Assembly (NCBI RefSeq): GCF_038066595.1
Contig: NZ_JBBUTH010000003.1
Location: 1-64,000, forward strand
Direction: 5' to 3'
From: Pseudaquabacterium inlustre
GTDB lineage: Bacteria; Pseudomonadota; Gammaproteobacteria; Burkholderiales; Burkholderiaceae_C
Length of the DNA stretch: 64,000 bases
The notes under the pieces are model-generated. The model did not search any database, was not told where the DNA came from, and was given only the letters and a program-made list of their open reading frames with translations. Shown here in pieces: positions 1 to 11,323 of this stretch (its first letter is position 1; every line of letters starts with the position of its first letter). A program made the translations under genes and the position numbers.

Positions 1-103
1 TAGCGAGGTGGTCCCACTCCTTCCCATCCCGAACAGGACCGTGAAACGCCTCAGCGCCGATGATAGTGCGGATTCCCGTGTGAAAGTAGGACATCGTCAG
101 GCT
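1..103 (+). rRNA. rrf: 5S ribosomal RNA, 3' part (cut by window start)
   Basis: This is identical, base for base, to the complete 5S copy at 5539-5652 from its 12th base onward, so about 11 bases are missing at the left edge. It belongs to an rRNA operon that lies mostly outside the window. It is followed by an intrinsic terminator and, only about 250 bases later, by a new 16S gene, which means two rrn operons stand head to tail. Confidence 0.95.
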
Positions 104-117
104 AGTACAATGTGAGA

Positions 118-145
118 AACGCCCGGTTAGCGCCGGGCGTTTTCT
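118..145 (+). terminator. Intrinsic terminator of the upstream rrn operon
   Basis: A perfect 9-bp stem (AACGCCCGG at 118-126 with CCGGGCGTT at 133-141) closes a 6-base loop and runs into TTTCTT. It lies 15 bases after the 5S. The 5S at 5539-5652 is followed by almost the same sequence but without the GCCCGG arm. Confidence 0.85.
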
Positions 146-353
146 TCTCTAAAGAGTGTGATCCTTGATTTTGGATTGCAGTCTTTAGCGAAAGCTAAGC
201 AAAGAGCGCAAGCTCTGAGTTCTTTAACAACACACAGCCGATAAGCGTGGGTGTTTGAAGGCGAGTGCCAAGTGTCGCAAGACACGAGGTCGCAAGACTT
301 TAAATGCTCATGGAAGTGAAGTTCACTTCAATTCTTTGAGCGAATTCAAGATC
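146..353 (+). promoter_or_regulatory. 16S leader: boxA, processing-stem arm, small hairpins
   Basis: This 208-base gap holds no gene. A boxA-like antitermination element (GTTCTTTAACAA) lies at 219-230. Bases 232-253 are complementary, with one mismatch in 22, to 1907-1928 downstream of the 16S and should form the RNase III stem that releases pre-16S. Two small GCAA-tetraloop hairpins follow at 272-285 and 287-300. A promoter is expected between 146 and 218, but I could not pick a convincing -35/-10 pair. Confidence 0.75.
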
Positions 354-1882
<1,529 letters not shown>

Positions 1883-1906
1883 CTGGAAATAGCACTCAAT
1901 TTCTCG

Positions 1907-1928
1907 CACCCACACTTATCGGCTGTGT
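1907..1928 (+). other. 3' arm of the 16S processing stem
   Basis: This segment pairs with 232-253 over 22 bases with one mismatch (C opposite A). Long stems flanking the 16S are the known RNase III substrates in rRNA maturation. The pairing is seen directly; the role is inferred from that knowledge. Confidence 0.8.
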
Positions 1929-2032
1929 CTTGGCAACAGTGACATGTGGAGCGTGAGTCTGGTGAGCGTCGACAAGCGATGTGCATCGCCAGTGACGCTG
2001 CATTGCTGGCCTAGCGCTTCAAGCGAATGCGC

Positions 2033-2109
2033 GGGTCTGTAGCTCAGTCGGTTAGAGCACCGTCTTGATAAGGCGGGGGTCGTTGGTTCGAATCCAACCA
2101 GACCCACCA
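2033..2109 (+). tRNA. ileT: tRNA-Ile (GAT)
   Basis: This is a 77-base tRNA with anticodon GAT at 2067-2069, encoded 3' CCA and a standard TTCGAATC T-loop. It sits in the 16S-23S spacer ahead of tRNA-Ala, the usual proteobacterial arrangement, and is released from the rRNA precursor. Confidence 0.98.
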
Positions 2110-2132
2110 ACCATTCGAAGCAAGGTTTCGTT

Positions 2133-2208
2133 GGGGGATTAGCTCAGCTGGGAGAGCACCTGCTTTGCAAGCAGGGGGTCGTCGGTTCGATCCCGTCATC
2201 CTCCACCA
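2133..2208 (+). tRNA. alaT: tRNA-Ala (TGC)
   Basis: This is a 76-base tRNA with anticodon TGC at 2166-2168, an acceptor stem starting GGGGGAT, a TTCGATCC T-loop and encoded CCA. It lies 23 bases after tRNA-Ile in the 16S-23S spacer. Confidence 0.98.
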
Positions 2209-2514
2209 AAGTGATCTGTTCGCGACTGACGAAAGCGCCTCATCGATGGCGCTTTCGTCAGTCGACGATAAGTCGGCTGTTGTTCTTTAACAATTCATAG
2301 AGTCGAATCAGCGTTGTCGACGGAAAGTACGTGCTTCGTAAAGGTGGCACGTGCACCGTGCCGTCGGCAACATTTGATTGCGTCACCAGACTTCAAACTC
2401 GCAATCGAAAGATTGGGAAGAATGAAGAACGGCATAACGCGTACATACTCATTGATCGCAAAGATCAATCAGTCCTTGACGATGCTTTCAAGTCAGAAGG
2501 CGTCAAAGTTATAG
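2209..2514 (+). promoter_or_regulatory. tRNA-23S spacer with 16-bp hairpin and second boxA
   Basis: This 306-base gap has no gene. It contains a perfect 16-bp inverted repeat (2224-2239 with 2248-2263, 8-base loop) without a T-run, so it is more likely a processing or structural hairpin than a terminator. A boxA-like TGTTCTTTAACA lies at 2281-2292, repeating the element in front of the 16S. The last 14 bases belong to the 5' arm of the 23S processing stem (2501-2521). Confidence 0.75.

Positions 2515-2521
<7 letters not shown>
2501..2521 (+). other. 5' arm of the 23S processing stem
   Basis: These 21 bases are complementary to 5382-5402 just after the 23S, with a single G-T wobble. The stem brings the two ends of pre-23S together for RNase III. 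Confidence 0.75.
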
Positions 2522-5381
<2,860 letters not shown>

Positions 5382-5390
<9 letters not shown>

Positions 5391-5402
5391 ATAATTTTGA
5401 CG
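5382..5402 (+). other. 3' arm of the 23S processing stem
   Basis: This segment pairs with 2501-2521 across 21 bases with one wobble. It overlaps the last bases of the 23S and the start of the 23S-5S spacer, as expected for a maturation stem. Confidence 0.75.
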
Positions 5403-5538
5403 GTACGACAAAATCTGTTGTACAATGCGTTAAACACGTTTTGCCGATCTGGCAGACGCAATCAAAAGCTGATTCGAAACTCTGTGAATTGGTCGGGCTG
5501 ACGCCGCAAAGGCAAAGTCAGTTCGGCAACAAGTTAAG

Positions 5539-5652
5539 CCTGATGACCATAGCGAGGTGGTCCCACTCCTTCCCATCCCGAACAGGACCGTGAAACGCCT
5601 CAGCGCCGATGATAGTGCGGATTCCCGTGTGAAAGTAGGACATCGTCAGGCT
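5539..5652 (+). rRNA. rrf: 5S ribosomal RNA
   Basis: This is a complete 5S of about 114 bases, beginning CCTGATGACC and ending GTCAGGCT, with complementary termini. It lies 148 bases after the 23S. It is identical to the partial copy at the window start where they overlap. Confidence 0.97.
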
Positions 5653-5699
5653 AGTACAATGTGAGAAACTTAGCGCCGGGCGTTTTCTTTTGTGCAGCG

Positions 5700-5744
5700 C
5701 AAAGCGCCCTGTTGATATTCTCAACAGGGCGCTTTGCCTTTTTT
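5700..5744 (+). terminator. Strong intrinsic terminator of the complete rrn operon
   Basis: A perfect 16-bp stem (5700-5715 with 5721-5736) closes a 5-base loop and is followed by CCTTTTTT. It is much stronger than the terminator after the first 5S. The sequence just before it (5668-5688) is the first terminator minus its left arm. On the minus strand it also lies downstream of the HDOD gene and may serve both. Confidence 0.95.
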
Positions 5745-5780
5745 CGCCACGCTTTTCAGGCGAAGCCGCACGGCTTCGAT

Positions 5781-6644
5781 TCAGCGGTCGAGGTCGTGCA
5801 GCAGCGTCCAGGTGGGGGTGGTGCCGAGGTTCAGCAACTGCGCGATGGCATCGACGTCGTCGGGGAGCGCGGGGTTGTCCCAGCCGTGAGCGCTGTGGCG
5901 CGCCACCCGGATGGCCAGCTGCACGTTTCGAACCTGTGCGTTCTCACTGGCGTGGTCATCCGAGATTCGCACCAGCAGGTCTGGCAAATGCCAGCGCTTC
6001 ATCAGTGCCTGTTGCAGATCGCCCAACGTGACGTTCAGAACGCTGCGTTGTGCGTCGACGCTGCGAAGGTCGTGATCCTGTTCGAGGCGCCGGGTGACTT
6101 CCAGTGCGAGCGTCGGCGCGTGGGCCCAGAGCAGCAGTTCGGTGAAGTCGTGCAGCAGGGCGGCCTCGTGGATGACTGCGGCGTCGTGATCGAGACGGTG
6201 GGCGGCGAAGCCCAGCGCGAATCGGGCGGCGCGGCTGGCGCGTGATAGCACATTGCGCAGACCCAGCAATGCGAGGGGCTGTGCGCGCAGACGTTCCTCG
6301 ATCGTCGGTTGCGGCCCGAAATGCCGGAAGAACGGGGTGATGCCGAGCATCACCAGCGCCTCCACGGTTGTTTCTGCGTCGCTGTGTTCGCGCGTGGCCG
6401 GTTTGCGCAGCTGCGCCACGTGGCGCAGCAGTTTCAGCGTCATCAAGGGATCGTCGCCAATGCCGTCGGCGATCGTGTGCGCGTCCACCTCCTCTTCGAC
6501 CAACCGCAGATCTTCGAGCAACAGAGCGCTGTCGCGCAGCACGGGCAGTTCCCGTGTGTCGAAGGCCTGTACCCAGCCGGCCAGGCTGTCTGGCGGTTGG
6601 GTCAAGAATTGAGGCGCATCGGCACCCAGGGGCTGGCGCTCCAT
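5781..6644 (-). CDS. HDOD-domain signalling protein
   Basis: The 287-residue product is built almost entirely of an HDOD domain (about residues 28-230). This is a degenerate relative of the HD phosphohydrolases found in bacterial signalling and regulation. The motif FDTRELPVLRDS near residue 28 and a VIHEAALLHDFTELLLW block around H165-D166 are typical. The remaining HD metal ligands are not apparent, which fits the non-catalytic HDOD class. I see no signal peptide or membrane segment, so the protein should be cytosolic. It stands alone between the rrn terminator and a convergent-free gap that holds a 12-bp hairpin. The partner and output are unknown. The ATG at 6644 gives the usual family length. 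Confidence 0.85.
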   Translation of the reverse strand: MERQPLGADAPQFLTQPPDSLAGWVQAFDTRELPVLRDSALLLEDLRLVEEEVDAHTIADGIGDDPLMTLKLLRHVAQLRKPATREHSDAETTVEALVMLGITPFFRHFGPQPTIEERLRAQPLALLGLRNVLSRASRAARFALGFAAHRLDHDAAVIHEAALLHDFTELLLWAHAPTLALEVTRRLEQDHDLRSVDAQRSVLNVTLGDLQQALMKRWHLPDLLVRISDDHASENAQVRNVQLAIRVARHSAHGWDNPALPDDVDAIAQLLNLGTTPTWTLLHDLDR

Positions 6645-6733
6645 TGGCAGACTTCCACGATGTGTCGTTCAGCGCATATCGGCCCGCGGCCGTGGGGCCT
6701 TGAGCCGCAGCGGCCTTTGGAGCGGGATGAGAT

Positions 6734-6763
6734 GCCCGTCCGGCCGGAAAGGGCCGGACGGGC
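6734..6763 (-). terminator. 12-bp hairpin after the tiny-gene pair
   Basis: A perfect stem (6734-6745 with 6752-6763) closes a 6-base GGAAAG loop 27 bases beyond the stop of the 85-residue gene on the minus strand. There is no T-run, so it could be a weak terminator or an mRNA-stabilising hairpin. Confidence 0.55.
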
Positions 6764-6789
6764 AGCCTGTGCGCCGTGCGGTTGGGGCG

Positions 6790-7047
6790 TCACAGGCGTG
6801 TGACGCCAGTCAGGTAGCCGACGAGCTCGCCGTCGGCGTACAGCGCGCCTTCCGGTGCGCAGGCGTCGGCATAGAACTCCAGCTCGGGTGTGCGTCGGGC
6901 GCGGGCGGCTTGCGCAGCCTCCAGCCGGCGCGCCAGCCGGGCGAGCAGGCGACTGGCATGGCGCAGTGCCCCGGCCGCGACGGGGCGAAGGGTGCGGCGG
7001 GGCTCGTCGGCCAGGGGGCCGTGGGCTCCCAGAAGGCTTTCGGTCAT
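6790..7047 (-). CDS. Small protein of unknown function (85 aa)
   Basis: This is a short open frame with a convincing ribosome binding site (GGAGAA five bases before the ATG at 7047). Its neighbour upstream is equally small and also has a good site, so the two look like a translated pair. The N-terminal half is Ala/Arg/Leu-rich and probably helical (residues about 20-48). The C-terminal half is acidic and contains LEFYADACAPEGALY followed by DGELVGYL, which reads like a short beta-rich tail. I do not recognise a named family. I believe similar short proteins occur in related Burkholderiales, but that is recollection only. No membrane segment or export signal is seen. Confidence 0.7.
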   Translation of the reverse strand: MTESLLGAHGPLADEPRRTLRPVAAGALRHASRLLARLARRLEAAQAARARRTPELEFYADACAPEGALYADGELVGYLTGVTRL

Positions 7048-7101
7048 GTCGTTCTCCAGGAAGGCGACGTGGCCTTGGGCCGGCGTCTGCCTCCAGACGG
7101 T

Positions 7102-7266
7102 TCAGGGCGAGGGGGGGTGTTCGTGGCGCAGTTCGTGGCGCAGTGCCTGGCGGGCCAGCTGGCGCTCACCGCCAGTGCTGCGGCGGTGCAGGCCGGCTTG
7201 CCGCAGGCGTGCGGCGGCCACCAGCGGGTTGCGCGGCTTGCGGGGGGAGTTCGGGGTGACGGTCAT
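7102..7266 (-). CDS. Very small basic protein (54 aa)
   Basis: The ATG at 7266 is preceded by AGGAGAA with a 5-base gap to the ATG, one of the best ribosome binding sites in the window. The 54-residue product is strongly basic (at least 12 arginines, several histidines), begins MTVTPNSPRKPRNPLVAAAR and is probably largely helical. A longer in-frame extension upstream exists but has no comparable start. The gene is separated by 54 bases from the 85-residue gene and is likely co-transcribed with it. Its leader contains an intrinsic terminator 39 bases upstream of the start. Function unknown; the charge would allow nucleic-acid binding, but nothing proves it. Confidence 0.65.
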   Translation of the reverse strand: MTVTPNSPRKPRNPLVAAARLRQAGLHRRSTGGERQLARQALRHELRHEHPPSP

Positions 7267-7304
7267 CGAAGTTCTCCTCGGCGCCTGGGCAGGGCGCCAG
7301 AAAG

Positions 7305-7339
7305 CAAAAAGGCCCGGAGTGCGGGGTGCGCTCCGGGCC
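7305..7339 (-). terminator. Intrinsic terminator inside a 5' leader
   Basis: On the minus strand a perfect 9-bp stem (GGCCCGGAG at 7339-7331 region pairing with CTCCGGGCC, arms 7331-7339 and 7311-7319) with an 11-base loop is followed by TTTTTGC. No gene ends just before it. It lies 39 bases upstream of the 54-residue gene, so it would act as an attenuator or as the 3' end of a leader-derived RNA. Confidence 0.75.
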
Positions 7340-7609
7340 GGGTGGGCGAGGGGACTCGGGGGCGAGCCTGACCTCAACCTGCCGCGGCGCCGGGAGGCGC
7401 GGCTGCAACAACACGTCGCGGACCGTGTGACAAGCCCATGACCCGCAACGCCACGCCACACGCGCACAGGCACGACGGCCCGGCGGCGGGTTGACGGTGG
7501 ACGGCTGCTGACATGCTCAGGACACGGCTCGGTGTAGGTGAAACAAGGGGTGTCGCGAACACCGTGTGCATCGATGACGACCGACGGCTTGGTGAACGCT
7601 TGATGCGCA

Positions 7610-7629
7610 TGATAAACAAGTGTTTATCA
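7610..7629. promoter_or_regulatory. 20-bp palindrome, probable operator
   Basis: TGATAAACA at 7610-7618 and its exact complement TGTTTATCA at 7621-7629 are separated by two bases. The AT-rich 9-bp half-sites stand out in a region of very high GC and have the shape of a dimeric repressor or activator site. The regulator is not known; the HTH gene at 7706-8470 is the nearest candidate. Confidence 0.6.
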
Positions 7630-7705
7630 AATGCAAGCGCTGCGAGCTAGGGGGTGGGTTTGCCCTTGGGCGGGTTGTGGTGGCGCCCGCTGCCGCGGCG
7701 AGTGG

Positions 7706-8470
7706 CTAGCGCTTGCGCGGCAGCGGCGAGACGCCGCTCTGGCTTCGCTGCCACAGCGACAGGTCGTCGTCCGCCGCCGGTGCCGGGCCGGACGCGGTGC
7801 CTCCAGCGGCCGGGCGCGGCGTGGCGCCGGTTGGCCGACCCACCACCGGGCCTGAACTCGGTGCCCCCGGTGCCCCCGGCGCGCCGGCACGGGACGCCGG
7901 GCGCGCGGCGGCGGCGGCGCGGTCGTCGGTGCCCGGATCCGAGGGTGTCAGCACCTCGCCCAGCAGGTCGAGCAGCCGCGCACGGGCGCGCTGGGGATGC
8001 CGGCGGTAGTAGGTGAGCACCAGACCGACGATGAAGCGCTCGTCGTCGTCGTGCGGCTGGCTGGGCGACGGGGCCGCGCCGGCGCTGCCACCTGCGCCGG
8101 TCGTTGGAGAAGGCAACGGCAGGCCGCGGGCCGCGCCGCCTGCCGCCCCTGGCGTGTGCATGTGCGCTGGCGTGGCGGCTTGCGCAGACGCGTGGGCGGC
8201 GGCGTCGCCATCGTGGCGCTGGTCCATCCAGCCGGCCGGCTTGCGGTTCAGTTGCTCGAACTGGCGGGCCAGCCGTTCGCCGATCTGGCGTGAGCGGGCC
8301 TTGATCTGGCTCCAGTAGCTGGGCTGGATCTGCAGGCGCTCGGCAAAGCGGCGCTCCAGGCCGCGCAGCGTGGCCGCGTCGGCCGAGCGCACATTGGCGT
8401 GCACGAACTCGTCGAACAGGCGCAGCGCGTTGTCGTGGCGGACGCGCGCCAGATCGAAGGCTTCGGACAT
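7706..8470 (-). CDS. Helix-turn-helix protein with long disordered tail
   Basis: The ATG at 8470 begins MSEAFDLARVRHDN and gives 254 residues. Residues about 20-90 resemble the helix-turn-helix of phage-type (Cro/CI-like) regulators: a RFAERLQIQPSYWSQIKA recognition region, then RQIGERLARQFEQL and a GWMDQ ending. The rest is low-complexity Ala/Gly/Pro/Ser sequence with a single structured patch (DDERFIVGLVLTYYRRHPQ, about residues 145-165). DNA binding is inferred from the motif. A three-fold GAP repeat lies near the C-terminus. The gene is 71 bases downstream of the cytochrome b561 gene on the same strand and could be the last gene of that cluster, or independent. It could also bind the palindrome at 7610-7629. 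Confidence 0.7.
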   Translation of the reverse strand: MSEAFDLARVRHDNALRLFDEFVHANVRSADAATLRGLERRFAERLQIQPSYWSQIKARSRQIGERLARQFEQLNRKPAGWMDQRHDGDAAAHASAQAATPAHMHTPGAAGGAARGLPLPSPTTGAGGSAGAAPSPSQPHDDDERFIVGLVLTYYRRHPQRARARLLDLLGEVLTPSDPGTDDRAAAAARPASRAGAPGAPGAPSSGPVVGRPTGATPRPAAGGTASGPAPAADDDLSLWQRSQSGVSPLPRKR

Positions 8471-8541
8471 GGCCCAGATGATAAATCTTGCTTGCCCTGT
8501 GCGGTGGCTTGCCGCGGGAATGGGCACGGCGCCTGCCGGGC

Positions 8542-9099
8542 TCAGGCCGGCACGTCGTCGGCCGCCGCGGCGCGCTTGCGGCCGTGCACCATGGCCGCCA
8601 CCAGCGATTCGCGGTGCTGCCAGCTGGTGAACATCACGCCGGCCACGTGCAGCGTCACCAGGCCCACCATGCACCAGGCCAGGGCCTGGTGCAGGCGGTG
8701 CAGCCAGTCGAAGCCCCACAGCCAGTCGGTGGTGTACAGGATGCCGGTGGACGCGGTGCCGGCCGCGCAGCCCAGCAGGGCCAGCACCATCCAGCCGCCC
8801 AGCGGGTTGTGGCCCAGGTGGCGGGCCGCCCGGCCGGCGGCCACTGCCCGCGCATAGGACCAAGTGGCCCGTGGGCCGCGTACGAAGTGCGCGAAGCGTG
8901 CCGGCGCGCTGCCCAGCCAGCCCCAGGCCAGGCGCAGCGCGATCACCAGGGCCACACCGTAGCCCAGCCATTCGTGGCTGTCGTGCCACCACTGGCCGGT
9001 CAGCCAGGTGGCGGTGGTGCCGCCGGCCAGTGCCCAGTGCAGGGCGCGCACCGGGCGGTCCCACACCGGCACCGTGCCGGTGGCCTGTGCGGGCGTCAT
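8542..9099 (-). CDS. Cytochrome b561-type membrane cytochrome
   Basis: The product has 185 residues with four hydrophobic segments and paired histidines in the right places for two b haems: RALHWALAGG near residue 20, HEWLGYG near residue 42, then LHRLHQALAW and TLHVAGVMF in the last two helices. This matches the bacterial cytochrome b561 / HupC-like family, which moves electrons across the inner membrane. The start codon overlaps the stop of the PepSY-like gene by four bases (ATGA), so the two are translationally coupled. In this context (tonB, siderophore receptor, piuC) a role in ferric-siderophore reduction is plausible but inferred. Confidence 0.88.
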   Translation of the reverse strand: MTPAQATGTVPVWDRPVRALHWALAGGTTATWLTGQWWHDSHEWLGYGVALVIALRLAWGWLGSAPARFAHFVRGPRATWSYARAVAAGRAARHLGHNPLGGWMVLALLGCAAGTASTGILYTTDWLWGFDWLHRLHQALAWCMVGLVTLHVAGVMFTSWQHRESLVAAMVHGRKRAAAADDVPA

Positions 9100-9383
9100 T
9101 TCGCGTCGACGCGCTCGAAGGTCTTGGGGTGGAAGAAGGCCTCGATGCGCTTGCCCTGCGGGTCCTTGGCGTAGACCTCGTAGCAGCTGTCGGTGGCGAC
9201 CATGCGGCGCACCACCCAGCCGTCGGCGGTGAGCTTGCGCTCCAGTTCGGTGTGCGGGCGCCATTCGGCCTTGGGGACCGGGGCGCACTTGACGTCGCCA
9301 TGGGCCTGGACGGCGGCATGGCTGCCCAGCAGGGCCAGGGTGGCAAGAACGAGGGCGCCGAGGCGGGTGCGGATGGGGTTCAT
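9096..9383 (-). CDS. Small exported PepSY-like protein
   Basis: The 95-residue product has a clear signal peptide (MNPIRTRLGALVLATLALLG..., cleavage near AVQAHG, residue 27). A compact domain follows with W..R...T.SCYEVYAKDPQGKRIEAFFHP, which is the PepSY fold signature seen in periplasmic PepSY proteins. Two cysteines (one in the N-terminal stretch, one in DSCYEV) could form a disulphide. It is coupled to the cytochrome b561 gene. PepSY proteins next to b-type cytochromes and TonB receptors are associated with iron reduction; that assignment here rests on context. Confidence 0.85.
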   Translation of the reverse strand: MNPIRTRLGALVLATLALLGSHAAVQAHGDVKCAPVPKAEWRPHTELERKLTADGWVVRRMVATDSCYEVYAKDPQGKRIEAFFHPKTFERVDAK

Positions 9384-9435
9384 GGGGGCAGTCCGGATGT
9401 GGGGAAAGGAGGCGTTGCGCCGGCGGGGGCAGGGC

Positions 9436-10119
9436 TCAGGCCTGGGCCCAGCGGCGCAGCAGGTTGTGATAGACGCCGGTCAGCTTGAGCAGGCGCTCGT
9501 CGTCGGCCGGCAGGCCGGGGGTCAGACTCTGGATGGCCTGGTCCAGGTCCCACAGCAGGGCGCGGGCGCTTTCGTCGGCCACCAGGCTTTCGATCCAGAA
9601 GAACGAGGCCACGCGCGCGCCGCGCGTGACCGGCGTGACACGGTGCAGGCTGGTGGACGGGTACAGCACCATGTCGCCGGCGGCCAGCTTGACCGCCTGG
9701 GCGCCGAAGGGCGTCTCGATCTCGAGCTCGCCGCCGCCGTAGTCGGCCGGATCGGCCAGGAACAGCGTTGCCGACAGGTCGGTGCGCAGCTGCTGCCCGG
9801 TGCCGGGGATGCCCATCACCGCGCTGTCGACATGCACGCCGTAGGTGCCGGCATCGGCATAGCGGTTGAACTTGGGCGGCACGATGCGCCGCGGCAGCGC
9901 CGCCGCGATGAAGCGCGGATGGCGGCCCAGCGTGCGCAGGATGTGCTGGCCCAGGCGCTGGGCGAGCGGGTCGTCGTCGGCCAGCTGCTGGTTGCGCTTG
10001 ACGCTGCGCGCCAGCGTGCCGGCGGTGGCGCCGCCGTCGTGCCAGCGGGCATCGGCCAGCGCGTGGCGGAACTCGGCCAGCGTGGCCGCGTCGAGCACCG
10101 ATTCCAGGATGATCAGCAT
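9436..10119 (-). CDS. piuC: Fe(II)/2-oxoglutarate-dependent PKHD-type hydroxylase
   Basis: The 227-residue protein matches the PiuC/YbiX family in length and motifs. The iron triad is visible as H96-x-D98 in YGVHVDS and H159 in LHRVTPV, and R169 in RGARVASFFW binds 2-oxoglutarate. The C-terminal segment DLDQAIQSLTPGL is also characteristic. The enzyme is cytosolic; its natural substrate is not established. In E. coli ybiX sits beside fiu, and here it follows a Fiu-like receptor with one flavoprotein gene between. The start overlaps the end of that gene by seven bases, so it is part of the same transcript and presumably under the Fur-type promoter at 14794-14823. Confidence 0.93.
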   Translation of the reverse strand: MLIILESVLDAATLAEFRHALADARWHDGGATAGTLARSVKRNQQLADDDPLAQRLGQHILRTLGRHPRFIAAALPRRIVPPKFNRYADAGTYGVHVDSAVMGIPGTGQQLRTDLSATLFLADPADYGGGELEIETPFGAQAVKLAAGDMVLYPSTSLHRVTPVTRGARVASFFWIESLVADESARALLWDLDQAIQSLTPGLPADDERLLKLTGVYHNLLRRWAQA

Positions 10120-11312
10120 GGGGGTCTTTCGTCGGGGCCGGGGGCCAGTGCGGAAGGTGGTGGGGCGATGGGCGCCGGCGCCGCCACCAGGCAGTGCGGT
10201 CCGATGTCGGCCAGCGTGGCGCAGCCGGCCAGTGCCATGGTGAGCTCCAGCTCCTCGCGCAGCAGCTTGAGCATGTGGGCCACGCCCAGCGCGCCGGCCA
10301 CGGCCAGCGCATGGGCCTGCAGGCGGCCCACCATCACCGCGCTGGCGCCCAGCGCCAGGGCCTTGAACACGTCATCGCCGCCGCGGATGCCGCCGTCGAA
10401 CAGCAGCGGCAGCTGCGGCCCCACGGCGGCGCGCACGGCGGCCAGGCAGTCCAGGCTGGCCGGCGCGCCGTCCAGGCTGCGCCCGCCATGGTTCGACACC
10501 ACCAGGCCGGCCACGCCACGGGTGGCCAGCGCGCGCGCGTCGTCGGGGTGCAGCACGCCCTTGATCCAAACCGGCAGCGGGCTGTCGGCCAGCAGCCAGT
10601 CCAGGTCCTCAGAGCGCGGGGCGTGGCGCAGCGCGCCCTGGAACACGCGGCTGTCACCCGGGCCCAGCGGTGGCGTGGGCAGGGCCGCGTCGCCGGCCGC
10701 ATAGGGCAGCAGGTTGGGGGCCGGCGCGGCGGGGGCGCGGTAGCCGGCGCGCAGCGCGCGCAGGCTGGGCGACTGCACCGGGGCGTCCAGGGTCAGCACC
10801 ACGGCGCGGTAGCCGGCGGCGGCGGCGCGGCGCAGCAGGTCCTGCGTGGCCTCGCGGCGCGGTTGCAGGTAGAGCTGGAACCAGCGCGGCGCCGCAGGCG
10901 CGGCGGCGGCCACCTCTTCCAGCGTCAGGCTGGACAGCGTGCTGAGCACCTGCACCGTGTCGGTGGCGGCGGCCGCCTGGGCCACGGCGCGCTCGGCCTG
11001 CGGGTGGTACTCGCCCAGCCGCGCCACGGCGGCCAGCAGCAGCGGGTGCGGCAGATCCAGGCCGGCGGGTCGGCACCGGGTGTGGCCGTGGCGCAGGTCG
11101 CGCAGCAGCCGCGGCATCACCTGCCAACGGCCGAACGCCGCCAGGTTGGCGGCGGCGCTGCGGTCGTGCCCGGCGCCGCCGTCCAGGTGGGCCAGCAGCG
11201 GCTCGGCGATGAAGCGCTGTGCCAGCCGGGCGTAGTCGGCGGCCGCCCCCAGGCCCGCCGGCAGTTGCTGCAGCGGGGCCTGCACGGGGGCGTGGGGCGG
11301 CCGGTCGGTCAC
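10113..11312 (-). CDS. FMN-dependent alpha-hydroxy-acid dehydrogenase
   Basis: The GTG at 11312 gives a 399-residue protein of the glycolate oxidase / L-lactate dehydrogenase (LldD) family. Family residues are all present: the catalytic SNHGGR motif with its histidine and arginine, the lysine in PVWIKGVLHP, and the phosphate-binding DGGIRGGDDVFKALALGA. The N-terminal GGAGHDRSAAAN block also fits. The substrate cannot be read from the sequence. The gene begins 11 bases after the TonB-dependent receptor and overlaps piuC, so it sits inside an iron-uptake transcription unit, an unusual place for a lactate-type enzyme. It may supply electrons or act on a hydroxy-acid siderophore or citrate-like ligand; both ideas are inference. 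I found no better upstream ATG. Confidence 0.85.
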   Translation of the reverse strand: MTDRPPHAPVQAPLQQLPAGLGAAADYARLAQRFIAEPLLAHLDGGAGHDRSAAANLAAFGRWQVMPRLLRDLRHGHTRCRPAGLDLPHPLLLAAVARLGEYHPQAERAVAQAAAATDTVQVLSTLSSLTLEEVAAAAPAAPRWFQLYLQPRREATQDLLRRAAAAGYRAVVLTLDAPVQSPSLRALRAGYRAPAAPAPNLLPYAAGDAALPTPPLGPGDSRVFQGALRHAPRSEDLDWLLADSPLPVWIKGVLHPDDARALATRGVAGLVVSNHGGRSLDGAPASLDCLAAVRAAVGPQLPLLFDGGIRGGDDVFKALALGASAVMVGRLQAHALAVAGALGVAHMLKLLREELELTMALAGCATLADIGPHCLVAAPAPIAPPPSALAPGPDERPPC

Positions 11313-11323
11313 GGCAAGAAGGC

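Larger units (their letters stand above)
7267..7705 (-). promoter_or_regulatory. Leader/regulatory gap upstream of the tiny-gene pair
   Basis: This is a 439-base stretch without a convincing gene. Reading the minus strand, it holds a 20-bp palindrome near its far end (7610-7629), then about 270 bases without a recognised motif. Next come an intrinsic terminator (7305-7339) and a short GGCGCC hairpin (7280-7298) that abuts the ribosome binding site of the 54-residue gene. The order palindrome, long leader, terminator, start site suggests regulated transcription or a small RNA. Confidence 0.55.

Noticed and set aside
146..218. Candidate rrn promoter hexamers such as TTGATT/TTGGAT with TAGCGA/TAAGCA
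   Set aside because: Spacings are 13-19 bases with poor matches, so no single promoter can be chosen from sequence alone.
7860..7890. Tandem GGTGCCCCC units
   Set aside because: They are in-frame Gly-Ala-Pro repeats of the disordered tail of the HTH protein, not an independent element.
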